A DNA stretch of 64,000 nt, taken from contig CAJOHN010000003.1 of NCBI GenBank assembly GCA_905234235.1, forward strand, positions 119,708 through 183,707, written 5' to 3'. The DNA comes from an uncultured Selenomonadaceae bacterium (lineage in GTDB: Bacteria > Bacillota > Negativicutes > Selenomonadales > Selenomonadaceae). The notes under the pieces are model-generated. The model was not told the DNA's origin and searched no databases. It saw nothing but the letters and a program-made list of their open reading frames with translations. Below are positions 55,845 to 64,000 of the stretch, piece by piece. Positions within the stretch are counted from its first letter, which is position 1. Each line of letters opens with the position of its first letter. The translations under genes were made by a program, and so were the position numbers.

Positions 55845-58800
55845 ATGTCAAAATATAAAGATTACATAGAAGTAAGCCCGCGTTATGAATCAGTGATAGA
55901 CATTGATTCCGACTCGCGCAACCCCGATATGTGGCAGGAATATATCATTCACGAGGACATGCAGAAAACTTTGGAGGCAATTTGCGACTCGTTGAAATAT
56001 GAGGACGCTGATAAACGCCGTTCGTTTTTGATTCACGGAGCTTACGGCACGGGCAAAAGTTATGCCGCTATCGTCTTGAAACATCTCTTTGAAGACGACA
56101 TCGACAAAGTTAAAAAGTTCCTATCGAATCAGCGGCTGATTTCCTACCGTGAAAGTTTCCTTTCCATTCGCAAAAAGGGCGAGTTCCTTGTTATCTGGAA
56201 GAGCCAAGCGACTGACATTAGAAGCGGCGTTCAGTTGCTTATGACTATGGAAGATTCTATACGCGTAAGTTTAAAGGCGAAGTTCGGCGATAAAGCTTAC
56301 TACGGAAAAAAATCTCTTATCGCGGCGGCTAAGGAGGCTGTTAATGATTCTTCCGTCAACTGGACAGAACTTTTTAAAAATCCCGGCTATGCTCTGAACG
56401 ATAAATACAATTCTATCGATGAGTTCCGCGCAGATGTTTTAGCGGGCGGCTTAAAGGCGGCGAATATCGTTGCCCGTATTTATCGCGACAAAGGCTGGGG
56501 ATTTTTTACGTCGTTGGACATGTTCAAAGATTGGATTGCAGACATTATCAACGGCAACCGCCTTAAAAAGACCGGCATTATTTTTATTTGGGACGAGTTT
56601 ACTTCTTACCTACGTAACAATCCCAATGATGACGTTTTGCAACCGCTTTCCGAGTTTTGTAAGGAACAGCCTTTTTTTATGTTCCTGATTGTTCACAAGA
56701 CTCCCGGCTGGCTTAATCAAATCGGCGAAGAAATTTACGAGCGAATTATTCACCGTTATCACTCGTTGGCTTTTCACGTCAGCGAGAGTGCGGCTTATGA
56801 ACTTATCGGAAGTTCGATTATTACGCGTGCGGGCATGGAAAAAAAATGGGACACGCAAAAAAATATTTTGATGAAGTCTATCAGCAAATATATTGCCGAC
56901 GCTGATAATCCGGAGAGTCTTCGCCAACTTTTTCCTCTGCACCCGATGACGCTTTCTTTGCTTGCGATTGTTGCACAGAATTTTGGCGCGTCTCAACGAA
57001 CACTTTTCCGATTTATGAAAGACCCTAAAGAATCTGAGCAAAACGTCGGCTTTATTCACTACATAAATAATTATGGCGCGGATGATTGGCGTTGGTTGAC
57101 GGCGGATTTTCTTTGGGATTATTTTTTTACGAGGGAAAGCGACGTGCGCAATTTTTCTGAGGGAGCTTGGAACGCTTATCAACATTACATCACGAAACGA
57201 GAATACATATCGGGCGAAAAGCCAATGCACGTGTTCAAGGCGGCAATGCTTCTTATCGCCATTATGTCATCAGCCACAGTCAGCAATCTTTACAGCCGAA
57301 CGATTCAACGCAAAATTTCCGCCACGCAAAGCACGCTTTACAGATGTTTTGTCGGGCAACTTACCGGTGAAGACGTTGATAATTATCTCGATACTCTCGA
57401 ACAAATCGGCGTCCTGCGCCTCGACACGATGGTTAATGGCGATATGCGTTTGCAAATTCCTTACAGCGGCGATTCCGACGTTTTTGATGTCCGCAAAGAT
57501 AATTTGAAGAAAAAATATACCCGCTACGAACTCTTTAAGAAAAATGGCGTCTTCGCGAAGGCTGTTGAAAATAAAATTTGGGATAAAAACAGCGCGTCGT
57601 ACGGCAGAATTTTTATTGCCGCCTGCGACTGCGGAACAATTTCCATTAAGGCGCGATTCGAGGAAGTCCAAAGCGAGCTTGACAAACACCAATATAAATT
57701 CGCTATTCTTGTCGTTACAATTTCCGAGCCGAATCAGTTCGCCGCGATTCAAGATAAAATTAAGAGCCTTGCCGCGCAGGATTCGACGGGACGTTTTGCC
57801 GTTTACTTATTGAACTCGCCGCTTACGGAAAAACATTTGGACAGGTGGTACAGTACCTTAACGCATTCGGAACTTGCCGCCGAAGAGGGCAAAAACAGCG
57901 ACGCGGAACGTTACGCTGACGAAGCGGATATAATTGTCGAGGAATGGGCGGCTCCCGCTGTCGAGGATAAGTTTATGGTTGTCTGCGGCGATAAGATTTA
58001 TCCGTCGGAATATGGCGCGAATTATTTTGCCGCGAAACTTGAACGGGAAATTATTTTCGGCGAGATTTTTACTGCGGCACCGGAGTTGGTCGTGACGACG
58101 AATACGGCTTTCAAAAAAATTCAGCAGAGTACGGCATTGGCGGGCGTCCAGAAAAAAATTCCAAATAAACAAGTCGGCAATATCGTCAACGGACTCAAGC
58201 AAGCCGGCGTTTGGGATATGAAAAATCTTGAAAGTATCGCGCAATGCAAAGACAGCGTCGGAGCAATGGCAAATTTTTTGTTGCAACGTTTTTCGCGGGG
58301 CACGCTAATAAATTTGGATATTCTTTGGCAGGAATTGCAGGCGGCTCCTTACGGCTATTATAACAACATGGCTTGCGGCTACATTCTCGGCTTTTTGCTT
58401 CGGCACTACGTAAACAGCGAATTTACGTGGAGTAAGGGCGACAATAATTCTTGGTCGCTGACTGAACAGAATCTTGCCACGATGATTACCGCAATGTGCA
58501 AGGATGAACTCGTTAATAATTATTTATCGCCCGGCTCCAAAGTTTGGCAGAAATTCAGACCCTACGCGCAAAAAATTTTCAATCTGCAGGACGGCGAGTC
58601 AGTCAACGAGACGGAGGCGCGCAAATATATTTCCAAGCAGTGCACCGAAAACGCCGGAGCTCCGTTTTGGGTTTTGAAATATTTGCCGTCGGAAAAATTC
58701 GGCGGAGATGTTGCCAAGAAATCGGCGGAGGAAATAATTGCTCTCTTCTGCGACTTCATGACGGAAACCGGCGATCAAGATACGGTGATGAAAAATATTG

Positions 58801-60005
58801 TCGCTAATTTTACCGGTCGCGGAGCCTTGCGCAAAACTTTGACGAGCCTTTACTTCGATAAAAAAATTGTTTACGAGGCTTTTAGTTGCTTTGTTTCTTT
58901 TAAATGTGGCGAGTTGCAGGCGTTGCGCGGGAGTATCGGCTTAAGCGACTACGATATTTTTGATTCGATTCATCAAATGATGCAGGGGCAAGTTTCCACT
59001 TGGACGGAGTCGGAGGTTGAGGAAAAACTTTCCGAACTCTGCATAGAATATCGCGCCGTTGCCGCTCTTAATAACGCGCTCAACTTGAAACGTAAAAATA
59101 TCAAAACTTTAAGCGCGGACATTGCGGACGCCTTTGCGAATATGAAAGTTCCCGCGACCGTTATAAAAAAATTGGATTATGCGTGGTTCCCGACGTTGGA
59201 AATCATGGAGCAAATCGCCGCCACTCAATGGAATAAAATCAGTTCAAACGACAAGGAAAATTATATGAAGCTTTTGGCTGAAACCGCGCAGGAAGTTTGG
59301 GACGCCGTGACCGCGCCGAAGACAATTCTTAAACGTTACATGGAGACGCACGGGCATAATTGCACGGAAGAAGAATTGAACAGCGTATACGATTCTTTGC
59401 AGGCGGTGGATTATAATTCTTCGGCGGCTGATTTTGATTCGAGAATCGCGGCGCAACTAAATAAGCTGACGTATACCCGCGATAAAAATCAACTGCAGAA
59501 ACTTTGGCGGAAACAAAGCGGCTTTGAATCCGTTGAAACTTGGTGTGAAAATTTTGCCGTGCCTATTCAATGGATCGTCGACGATGAAACGTTGCCGCAC
59601 ATAATCGTTTTGAAAACTTTGCAGGACGGAAAAATTGTTGATAATACTGCGCTCGGTAATGCCGTAAAATTTTTTGAAAGCCACAAGATAAGCGCGTTAA
59701 AGGATACAAACTTTATTATGAATCGCTTTATCGCTCAAATCGGCGAGAGTTATCGCGCTCCGTTTATCGAACACAAAGATTTATTGGTTGCCCAACTCAA
59801 GGCGAACGAAAAACTTTCCGCGAATGTTTATTCATGGGCAAATAAAGTCGGCGAAATTCGCAAAACTGTTGACGTTGTCCTGCGCGATAAATATTCCGAA
59901 GGTGCAAAGAAGAATATTAAGAGTATGCTCAAAGCTCAGTTGCGCGATAAAGTGCTTAAACTGCTCGACGAAAATCCCGACCTGTATTCGTTGTTCATTG
60001 ATTAG
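55845..60005 (+). CDS. Large P-loop ATPase, BrxC/PglY-like (1386 aa)
   Basis: FLIHGAYGTGKSYAAIVLKHL Walker A; GIIFIWDEFTSYL Walker B; size and context. Confidence 0.75.
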   Translation: MSKYKDYIEVSPRYESVIDIDSDSRNPDMWQEYIIHEDMQKTLEAICDSLKYEDADKRRSFLIHGAYGTGKSYAAIVLKHLFEDDIDKVKKFLSNQRLISYRESFLSIRKKGEFLVIWKSQATDIRSGVQLLMTMEDSIRVSLKAKFGDKAYYGKKSLIAAAKEAVNDSSVNWTELFKNPGYALNDKYNSIDEFRADVLAGGLKAANIVARIYRDKGWGFFTSLDMFKDWIADIINGNRLKKTGIIFIWDEFTSYLRNNPNDDVLQPLSEFCKEQPFFMFLIVHKTPGWLNQIGEEIYERIIHRYHSLAFHVSESAAYELIGSSIITRAGMEKKWDTQKNILMKSISKYIADADNPESLRQLFPLHPMTLSLLAIVAQNFGASQRTLFRFMKDPKESEQNVGFIHYINNYGADDWRWLTADFLWDYFFTRESDVRNFSEGAWNAYQHYITKREYISGEKPMHVFKAAMLLIAIMSSATVSNLYSRTIQRKISATQSTLYRCFVGQLTGEDVDNYLDTLEQIGVLRLDTMVNGDMRLQIPYSGDSDVFDVRKDNLKKKYTRYELFKKNGVFAKAVENKIWDKNSASYGRIFIAACDCGTISIKARFEEVQSELDKHQYKFAILVVTISEPNQFAAIQDKIKSLAAQDSTGRFAVYLLNSPLTEKHLDRWYSTLTHSELAAEEGKNSDAERYADEADIIVEEWAAPAVEDKFMVVCGDKIYPSEYGANYFAAKLEREIIFGEIFTAAPELVVTTNTAFKKIQQSTALAGVQKKIPNKQVGNIVNGLKQAGVWDMKNLESIAQCKDSVGAMANFLLQRFSRGTLINLDILWQELQAAPYGYYNNMACGYILGFLLRHYVNSEFTWSKGDNNSWSLTEQNLATMITAMCKDELVNNYLSPGSKVWQKFRPYAQKIFNLQDGESVNETEARKYISKQCTENAGAPFWVLKYLPSEKFGGDVAKKSAEEIIALFCDFMTETGDQDTVMKNIVANFTGRGALRKTLTSLYFDKKIVYEAFSCFVSFKCGELQALRGSIGLSDYDIFDSIHQMMQGQVSTWTESEVEEKLSELCIEYRAVAALNNALNLKRKNIKTLSADIADAFANMKVPATVIKKLDYAWFPTLEIMEQIAATQWNKISSNDKENYMKLLAETAQEVWDAVTAPKTILKRYMETHGHNCTEEELNSVYDSLQAVDYNSSAADFDSRIAAQLNKLTYTRDKNQLQKLWRKQSGFESVETWCENFAVPIQWIVDDETLPHIIVLKTLQDGKIVDNTALGNAVKFFESHKISALKDTNFIMNRFIAQIGESYRAPFIEHKDLLVAQLKANEKLSANVYSWANKVGEIRKTVDVVLRDKYSEGAKKNIKSMLKAQLRDKVLKLLDENPDLYSLFID

Positions 60006-60015
60006 AGGCGGGCTC

Positions 60016-60213
60016 ATGAAGAAAAAATTATGTTGTGAATGCGGCAAGGCGTTGATTAAAGACGAGGCGGCTTTGTGTAAAAAATTGCTCGGCACTGATA
60101 CGGATGAATTTTATTGTATCGATTGCTTTGCTGAATATTTGGAGTGCGATAAAGTCGACCTTGAAATAAAAATCCAAGAGTTCAAAGAGCAAGGATGTAT
60201 TTTGTTTCTATGA
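60016..60213 (+). CDS. Small Cys-rich (putative zinc-binding) protein, 65 aa
   Basis: MKKKLCCECGKALIKDEAALCKKLLGTDTDEFYCIDCFAEYLECDKVDLEIKIQEFKEQGCILFL; overlaps start of next gene. Confidence 0.7.
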   Translation: MKKKLCCECGKALIKDEAALCKKLLGTDTDEFYCIDCFAEYLECDKVDLEIKIQEFKEQGCILFL

Positions 60214-61340
60214 AAAGGCACATCTACGCGGACAACGCGGCGACTACAAAATTGGACGCTGAGGCTTTTGCGGCAATGAAAATTTGGCTCCTCGATGAAT
60301 ACGCAAACGCCTCGCAACAATATTCTTTTGCCCGCAAGCCGAGAGCTGCCATTAAACAAGCAAGAGAAATTATCGCCGAATGTATCAACGCCGAACCGCA
60401 AGAAATTTTTTTTACGTCGGGCGGCACGGAAAGCGATAATTGGGCGATAAAGTCGGCTGTACTCGCAAACTTGAACGAACGTCCGCACATAATTACTTCC
60501 GCCATTGAACACAAAGCGATATTAAATTCCTGCGCGGCTATGCAAAACTTAGGTTGCACGGTAACGAAATTGCCCGTCGACGCTCGCGGAGTTGTCAGCC
60601 CTGATGATTTGGCGAGTAGCATTCTGCCGCAGACAAAAATTATCTCCGTCATGACTGCCAACAACGAAATCGGAACGATTCAGCCCGTTAAAAAGTTATG
60701 CGAAATCGCGCACGAACACGGCAAAATTTTTCATACGGATGCGGTTCAAGCGGTCGGGCATATTCCCATCGACGTTAAAAATCTCGGCGTGGATATGTTG
60801 TCGGCGTCGGCGCACAAGTTCAACGCTCCTAAAGGCGTCGGCTTCCTTTACGTCCGCGCAGGCGTGAAGTTGTTTCCCTATCTTGACGGCGGGGCGCAGG
60901 AATATGGTATGCGCGCCGGAACGGAAAATGTTGCCGCGATTGTTGGGATGGCAGTTGCCTTGAAGAAAAATATTTCCGCACTCGAAACCAATCAAAAACA
61001 TATCATCGGACTTGAGAAATTATTTATCCGCGAGCTTGAAGAAAATAATATTCCACACGTTCGCAACGGCGCGGAACCTACGTTGCCGGGTTTAATCAGC
61101 CTTTCATTTGACGGCAAAGACGGCGAAAAAATTTTACACAGAATGGATTTGATGGGCATAAGCATTTCGACGGGCTCCGCCTGCGACGGCAATAAAAATC
61201 AAATATCGCACGTCCTTAAGGCTTTGAACTTGTCGGAAAGCCTCGCTAAGGGGACAATCAGAATATCTTTGGGTAAAAATAATACGTTGGAAGATGTTCG
61301 CGCTATCGTTACAGCTTTGAAGAAAGTTTTGGGTGATTAA
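60195..61340 (+). CDS. Cysteine desulfurase (NifS/IscS/DndA-like)
   Basis: YADNAATTKLDAEAFAAMK, SGGTESDNWAIKSA, LSASAHKFNAPKGVGFLYVR, STGSACDGNKNQISHVLKAL. Confidence 0.93.
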   Translation: MYFVSMKRHIYADNAATTKLDAEAFAAMKIWLLDEYANASQQYSFARKPRAAIKQAREIIAECINAEPQEIFFTSGGTESDNWAIKSAVLANLNERPHIITSAIEHKAILNSCAAMQNLGCTVTKLPVDARGVVSPDDLASSILPQTKIISVMTANNEIGTIQPVKKLCEIAHEHGKIFHTDAVQAVGHIPIDVKNLGVDMLSASAHKFNAPKGVGFLYVRAGVKLFPYLDGGAQEYGMRAGTENVAAIVGMAVALKKNISALETNQKHIIGLEKLFIRELEENNIPHVRNGAEPTLPGLISLSFDGKDGEKILHRMDLMGISISTGSACDGNKNQISHVLKALNLSESLAKGTIRISLGKNNTLEDVRAIVTALKKVLGD

Positions 61341-61341
61341 T

Positions 61342-64000
61342 ATGAGTGTGAAAGATTTTGTTAGGAAATGGTCGAGTAGAGGCTACGAGAAAGGCGACGC
61401 GCAACCTTTTTGGCTGAGTTTGCTCCGTGACGTGTTTAATATTGACGAGCCGGAAGAATTTATCAGCTTTGAAGTACCGATTCCGCACGGTTTTATTGAC
61501 GGACTCATCATTTCCACGAAAATTCTTATCGAACAGAAAAGTTCTACCGTAAATCTCGACGACGAAGAAATTTTTCGCCAAGCTAAACGTTATAACGACG
61601 CTTTGGAGTATTCGCGCAAGGCTCGCTGGATTATAACTTGCAATTTCAAGGAGTTTCGCGTCTTCGATATGGATAAACGCTACCCAGAACGCGACCCGAC
61701 TAAAATTTTCCTCTACGAATTGCCTAAAAAATTCAACGCGCTTAATTTCATCGTTGAATTGCAAGATAAACTCTCCTATGAACGCGAATTATCCATTCAG
61801 GCCAGCGAAATCGTCGCCAAAATCTATAACGGACTTAAAAATCAACTCAAAATCCAATCCGACAAGGCTCTTTCCGACTTAAACAAGCTTTGCGTCCGAT
61901 TGGTTTTTTGTTTGTACGCTGAAAGTATCGACATCTTCGGCAAACATAAAATTTTCCGAGATTATCTTCGCGGCGCACGCAATATTCGTCAAGATTTACT
62001 CGAATTGTTCAAAGTCCTCGATACTCCGATTGAAAATCGCAGCCCGTACCTCGACGACACGCTTAAAAAGTTCCCTTACGTCGACGGCGGGCTTTTTTCT
62101 GACGAAATCGACTTCCCGAACTTCACGCCCGAACTTAAAACCCTTTTGCTCGACGAGGCTAGCAGTAAATTCAAGTGGGAGGACATTTCCCCGACCATTT
62201 TCGGCACAGTTTTTGAATCGACGACCGAAAAAGATATTCGCAGGCATGGCGGTATGCATTACACCAGCGTCGAAAACATTCATAAGGTCATCGACCCGCT
62301 CTTTTTGGACGATTTGAACGCTCAATTTACAAAATCCCATATACAGGATTCTGTCAATCGAGCCTCCAAACGCAGGAATTTTCTCCTAAATCTCCAAAAA
62401 AAGCTCTCCGAAATCAAAATCCTCGACCCCGCTTGCGGTTCAGGCAATTTTTTAACCGAATCTTTCATTTCGCTCCGCAGATTGGAGAATAAAATCCTTC
62501 ATGAACTGCTCGGCAACCAAATTTTGCTCGGCGAACTCGTTAATCCTATCAAAGTCTCCATAAATCAGTTTTTCGGCATCGAAATAAATAATTTTGCCGT
62601 TACCGTCGCTCAAACTGCACTCTGGATTGCCGAACTCAAGATGAAACGCGAAACTGAGGCGATTGTTCATAAAAATTTGGAACTTTTCCCGCTAAAAAGC
62701 TATCCGAATATCATTCAGGCGAACGCTTTGCACGTCGAGTGGGCGAAAACCGACTACATTATCAGCAATCCGCCGTTCGTGGGCGCTAGTATGATGAATC
62801 GCGAGCAAAAATCCGACGCCGTGAGCATTTTCGGCAAAATTAAGCTTTCAAACAGCATTGATTACGTTGGCGCGTGGTATCACAAAGCCGCAAAACTCAT
62901 TCAGGGCACAAATATTCGCGCGGCGTTCGTTTCGACCAATTCAATCACGCAAGGCGAGCAAGTTACGCCCCTTTGGCAGAAAATTTTCGACGTTTACGGT
63001 ATGCAAATCATTTTTGGGCGGCGAACTTTCAAATGGGACAGCGAATCGACTCAAAAAGCGGCGATTCATTGCGTGGTAGTTGGCATTAGCGATAAAAATT
63101 TGGCAGTGGACAAGAAAATTTATGACGGCGAGCGCGTAATTGCGGCGAAAAATATCAATCCGTACCTTGTTGACGCCCCGACTGTCTTTATTGAGAGCCG
63201 CGCTAAACATATTCAACCCTTCGTGCCTAAAATGACTAATGGAAGTCAATCTACTGACGGCGGAAACTTAATTTTAAGTGCTGATGAGGCAAAAAAAATC
63301 CTCCAACGTGAACCTGCGCTGGAGAAATTTATTTTTAGGTATATGGGCGCGAAAGATTTTATAAATGATAGTGTTCGCTATTGTTTTTATCTGATAAATG
63401 CTACGCCCGATGAAATTCGACGCAGTAAGGAACTTTATCGGCGCGTTTCAGCAGTAAGAGAGTTCAGATTGGCGAGTACAGCGGCTCCGACGCGAAAATC
63501 AGCCGAAACTCCGCATAAATTCTTTTCAAACACGCAACCGAGCGGAATTTATCTTGCAATGCCGCGAACAAGTTCAGAACGCCGAAAATATATGCCGATG
63601 AAGTTTTTGACGCCCGATATTATTGCGAATTGCGATTTATGTATCGTTCCCGCCGCGCAGATTTATGAATTTGGAATCTTAACGAGTTCAATCCACATGA
63701 GTTGGATGCGAGCGGTAGCTGGGCGATTGGAAATGAGTTATCGGTATTCAGGGAGCGTGGTGTACAATAATTTTGTGTGGTGCGAGCCGAATTTAGCGGA
63801 AAAAAGTTTGATAGAGGGAACAGCGGCGGAGATTTTATCATGTCGTGCGCGTTATCCGAGAGCGACTTTAGCCGACCTGTACGATGAACTGACGATGCCG
63901 GCAGATTTACGCGCTGCCCACCGCAAAAACGATTTAGCCGTCGCCCGCGCGTATGGTTTCGCTGAAATTTTAGATTCAGAGCCGTTAATCGTCGCCGAAC
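61342..64000 (+). CDS. MmeI-like fused nuclease/N6-adenine DNA methyltransferase (3' truncated by window)
   Basis: No stop to window end (absent from ORF track); GFIDGLIISTKILIEQKSS (D-ExK-like); ILDPACGSGNFLTES (motif I); YIISNPPFVGASMM (motif IV). Confidence 0.85.
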   Translation, partial: MSVKDFVRKWSSRGYEKGDAQPFWLSLLRDVFNIDEPEEFISFEVPIPHGFIDGLIISTKILIEQKSSTVNLDDEEIFRQAKRYNDALEYSRKARWIITCNFKEFRVFDMDKRYPERDPTKIFLYELPKKFNALNFIVELQDKLSYERELSIQASEIVAKIYNGLKNQLKIQSDKALSDLNKLCVRLVFCLYAESIDIFGKHKIFRDYLRGARNIRQDLLELFKVLDTPIENRSPYLDDTLKKFPYVDGGLFSDEIDFPNFTPELKTLLLDEASSKFKWEDISPTIFGTVFESTTEKDIRRHGGMHYTSVENIHKVIDPLFLDDLNAQFTKSHIQDSVNRASKRRNFLLNLQKKLSEIKILDPACGSGNFLTESFISLRRLENKILHELLGNQILLGELVNPIKVSINQFFGIEINNFAVTVAQTALWIAELKMKRETEAIVHKNLELFPLKSYPNIIQANALHVEWAKTDYIISNPPFVGASMMNREQKSDAVSIFGKIKLSNSIDYVGAWYHKAAKLIQGTNIRAAFVSTNSITQGEQVTPLWQKIFDVYGMQIIFGRRTFKWDSESTQKAAIHCVVVGISDKNLAVDKKIYDGERVIAAKNINPYLVDAPTVFIESRAKHIQPFVPKMTNGSQSTDGGNLILSADEAKKILQREPALEKFIFRYMGAKDFINDSVRYCFYLINATPDEIRRSKELYRRVSAVREFRLASTAAPTRKSAETPHKFFSNTQPSGIYLAMPRTSSERRKYMPMKFLTPDIIANCDLCIVPAAQIYEFGILTSSIHMSWMRAVAGRLEMSYRYSGSVVYNNFVWCEPNLAEKSLIEGTAAEILSCRARYPRATLADLYDELTMPADLRAAHRKNDLAVARAYGFAEILDSEPLIVAE

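Larger units (their letters stand above)
2060..63660. repeat. Dispersed over-represented 8-mer CTGCGCGG/CCGCGCAG (about 60 copies in window)
   Basis: Hand scan, both strands; examples 2060-2067(+), 2172-2179(-), 2506-2513(+), 13956-13963(+), 63653-63660(-). Confidence 0.65.

Noticed and set aside
2060-63660. CTGCGCGG as Chi or KOPS
   Set aside because: Orientation is about equal on both strands within one 64-kb segment; Chi/KOPS should be strongly polar. Needs genome-wide confirmation.
62852-63841. Small ORFs near the window end (62858-63079, 62941-63249, 63620-63841)
   Set aside because: Out-of-frame shadows of the truncated MmeI-like gene, which has no stop and so is missing from the track.

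Overview
64-kb chromosomal window from an anaerobic Firmicute, probably Negativicutes-like (taxonomy is inference). Most of it is ordinary housekeeping: rnj 3' end, der, thrS, tyrA/aroF, metQ, ssrA tmRNA, cheR, tRNA-Pro, rpiB, thyX, pepD, rtcB, maf, lgt, trmK, pit, dapF-gmk-rpoZ-coaBC, prmC, tsaC, glyA. Main points of interest: (1) an anaerobic ribonucleotide reductase gene (nrdD) split by two related group I introns, each carrying an HNH endonuclease ORF; splice sites, P1, P10, P2 and P7 can be read directly. (2) A compact par/Fst-like type I toxin-antitoxin locus (31-aa membrane peptide plus convergent antisense RNA) beside a single-chain R-M-S restriction enzyme. (3) A BREX type-4-like defence island from 52.7 kb to the window end (PAPS-reductase/ferredoxin protein, large P-loop ATPase, small Cys-rich protein, cysteine desulfurase, MmeI-like nuclease-methyltransferase). 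(4) A strongly over-represented dispersed 8-mer CTGCGCGG (about 60 sites by eye, about 1 per kb, both orientations). (5) Two transporter fusions to kinase-like ATPase domains (APC permease-HisKA-HATPase-REC; dicarboxylate symporter with RsbW-like N-terminus). (6) A decaying nrfHA locus next to intact ccmEF. All family names come from reading the translations; no database search was run.
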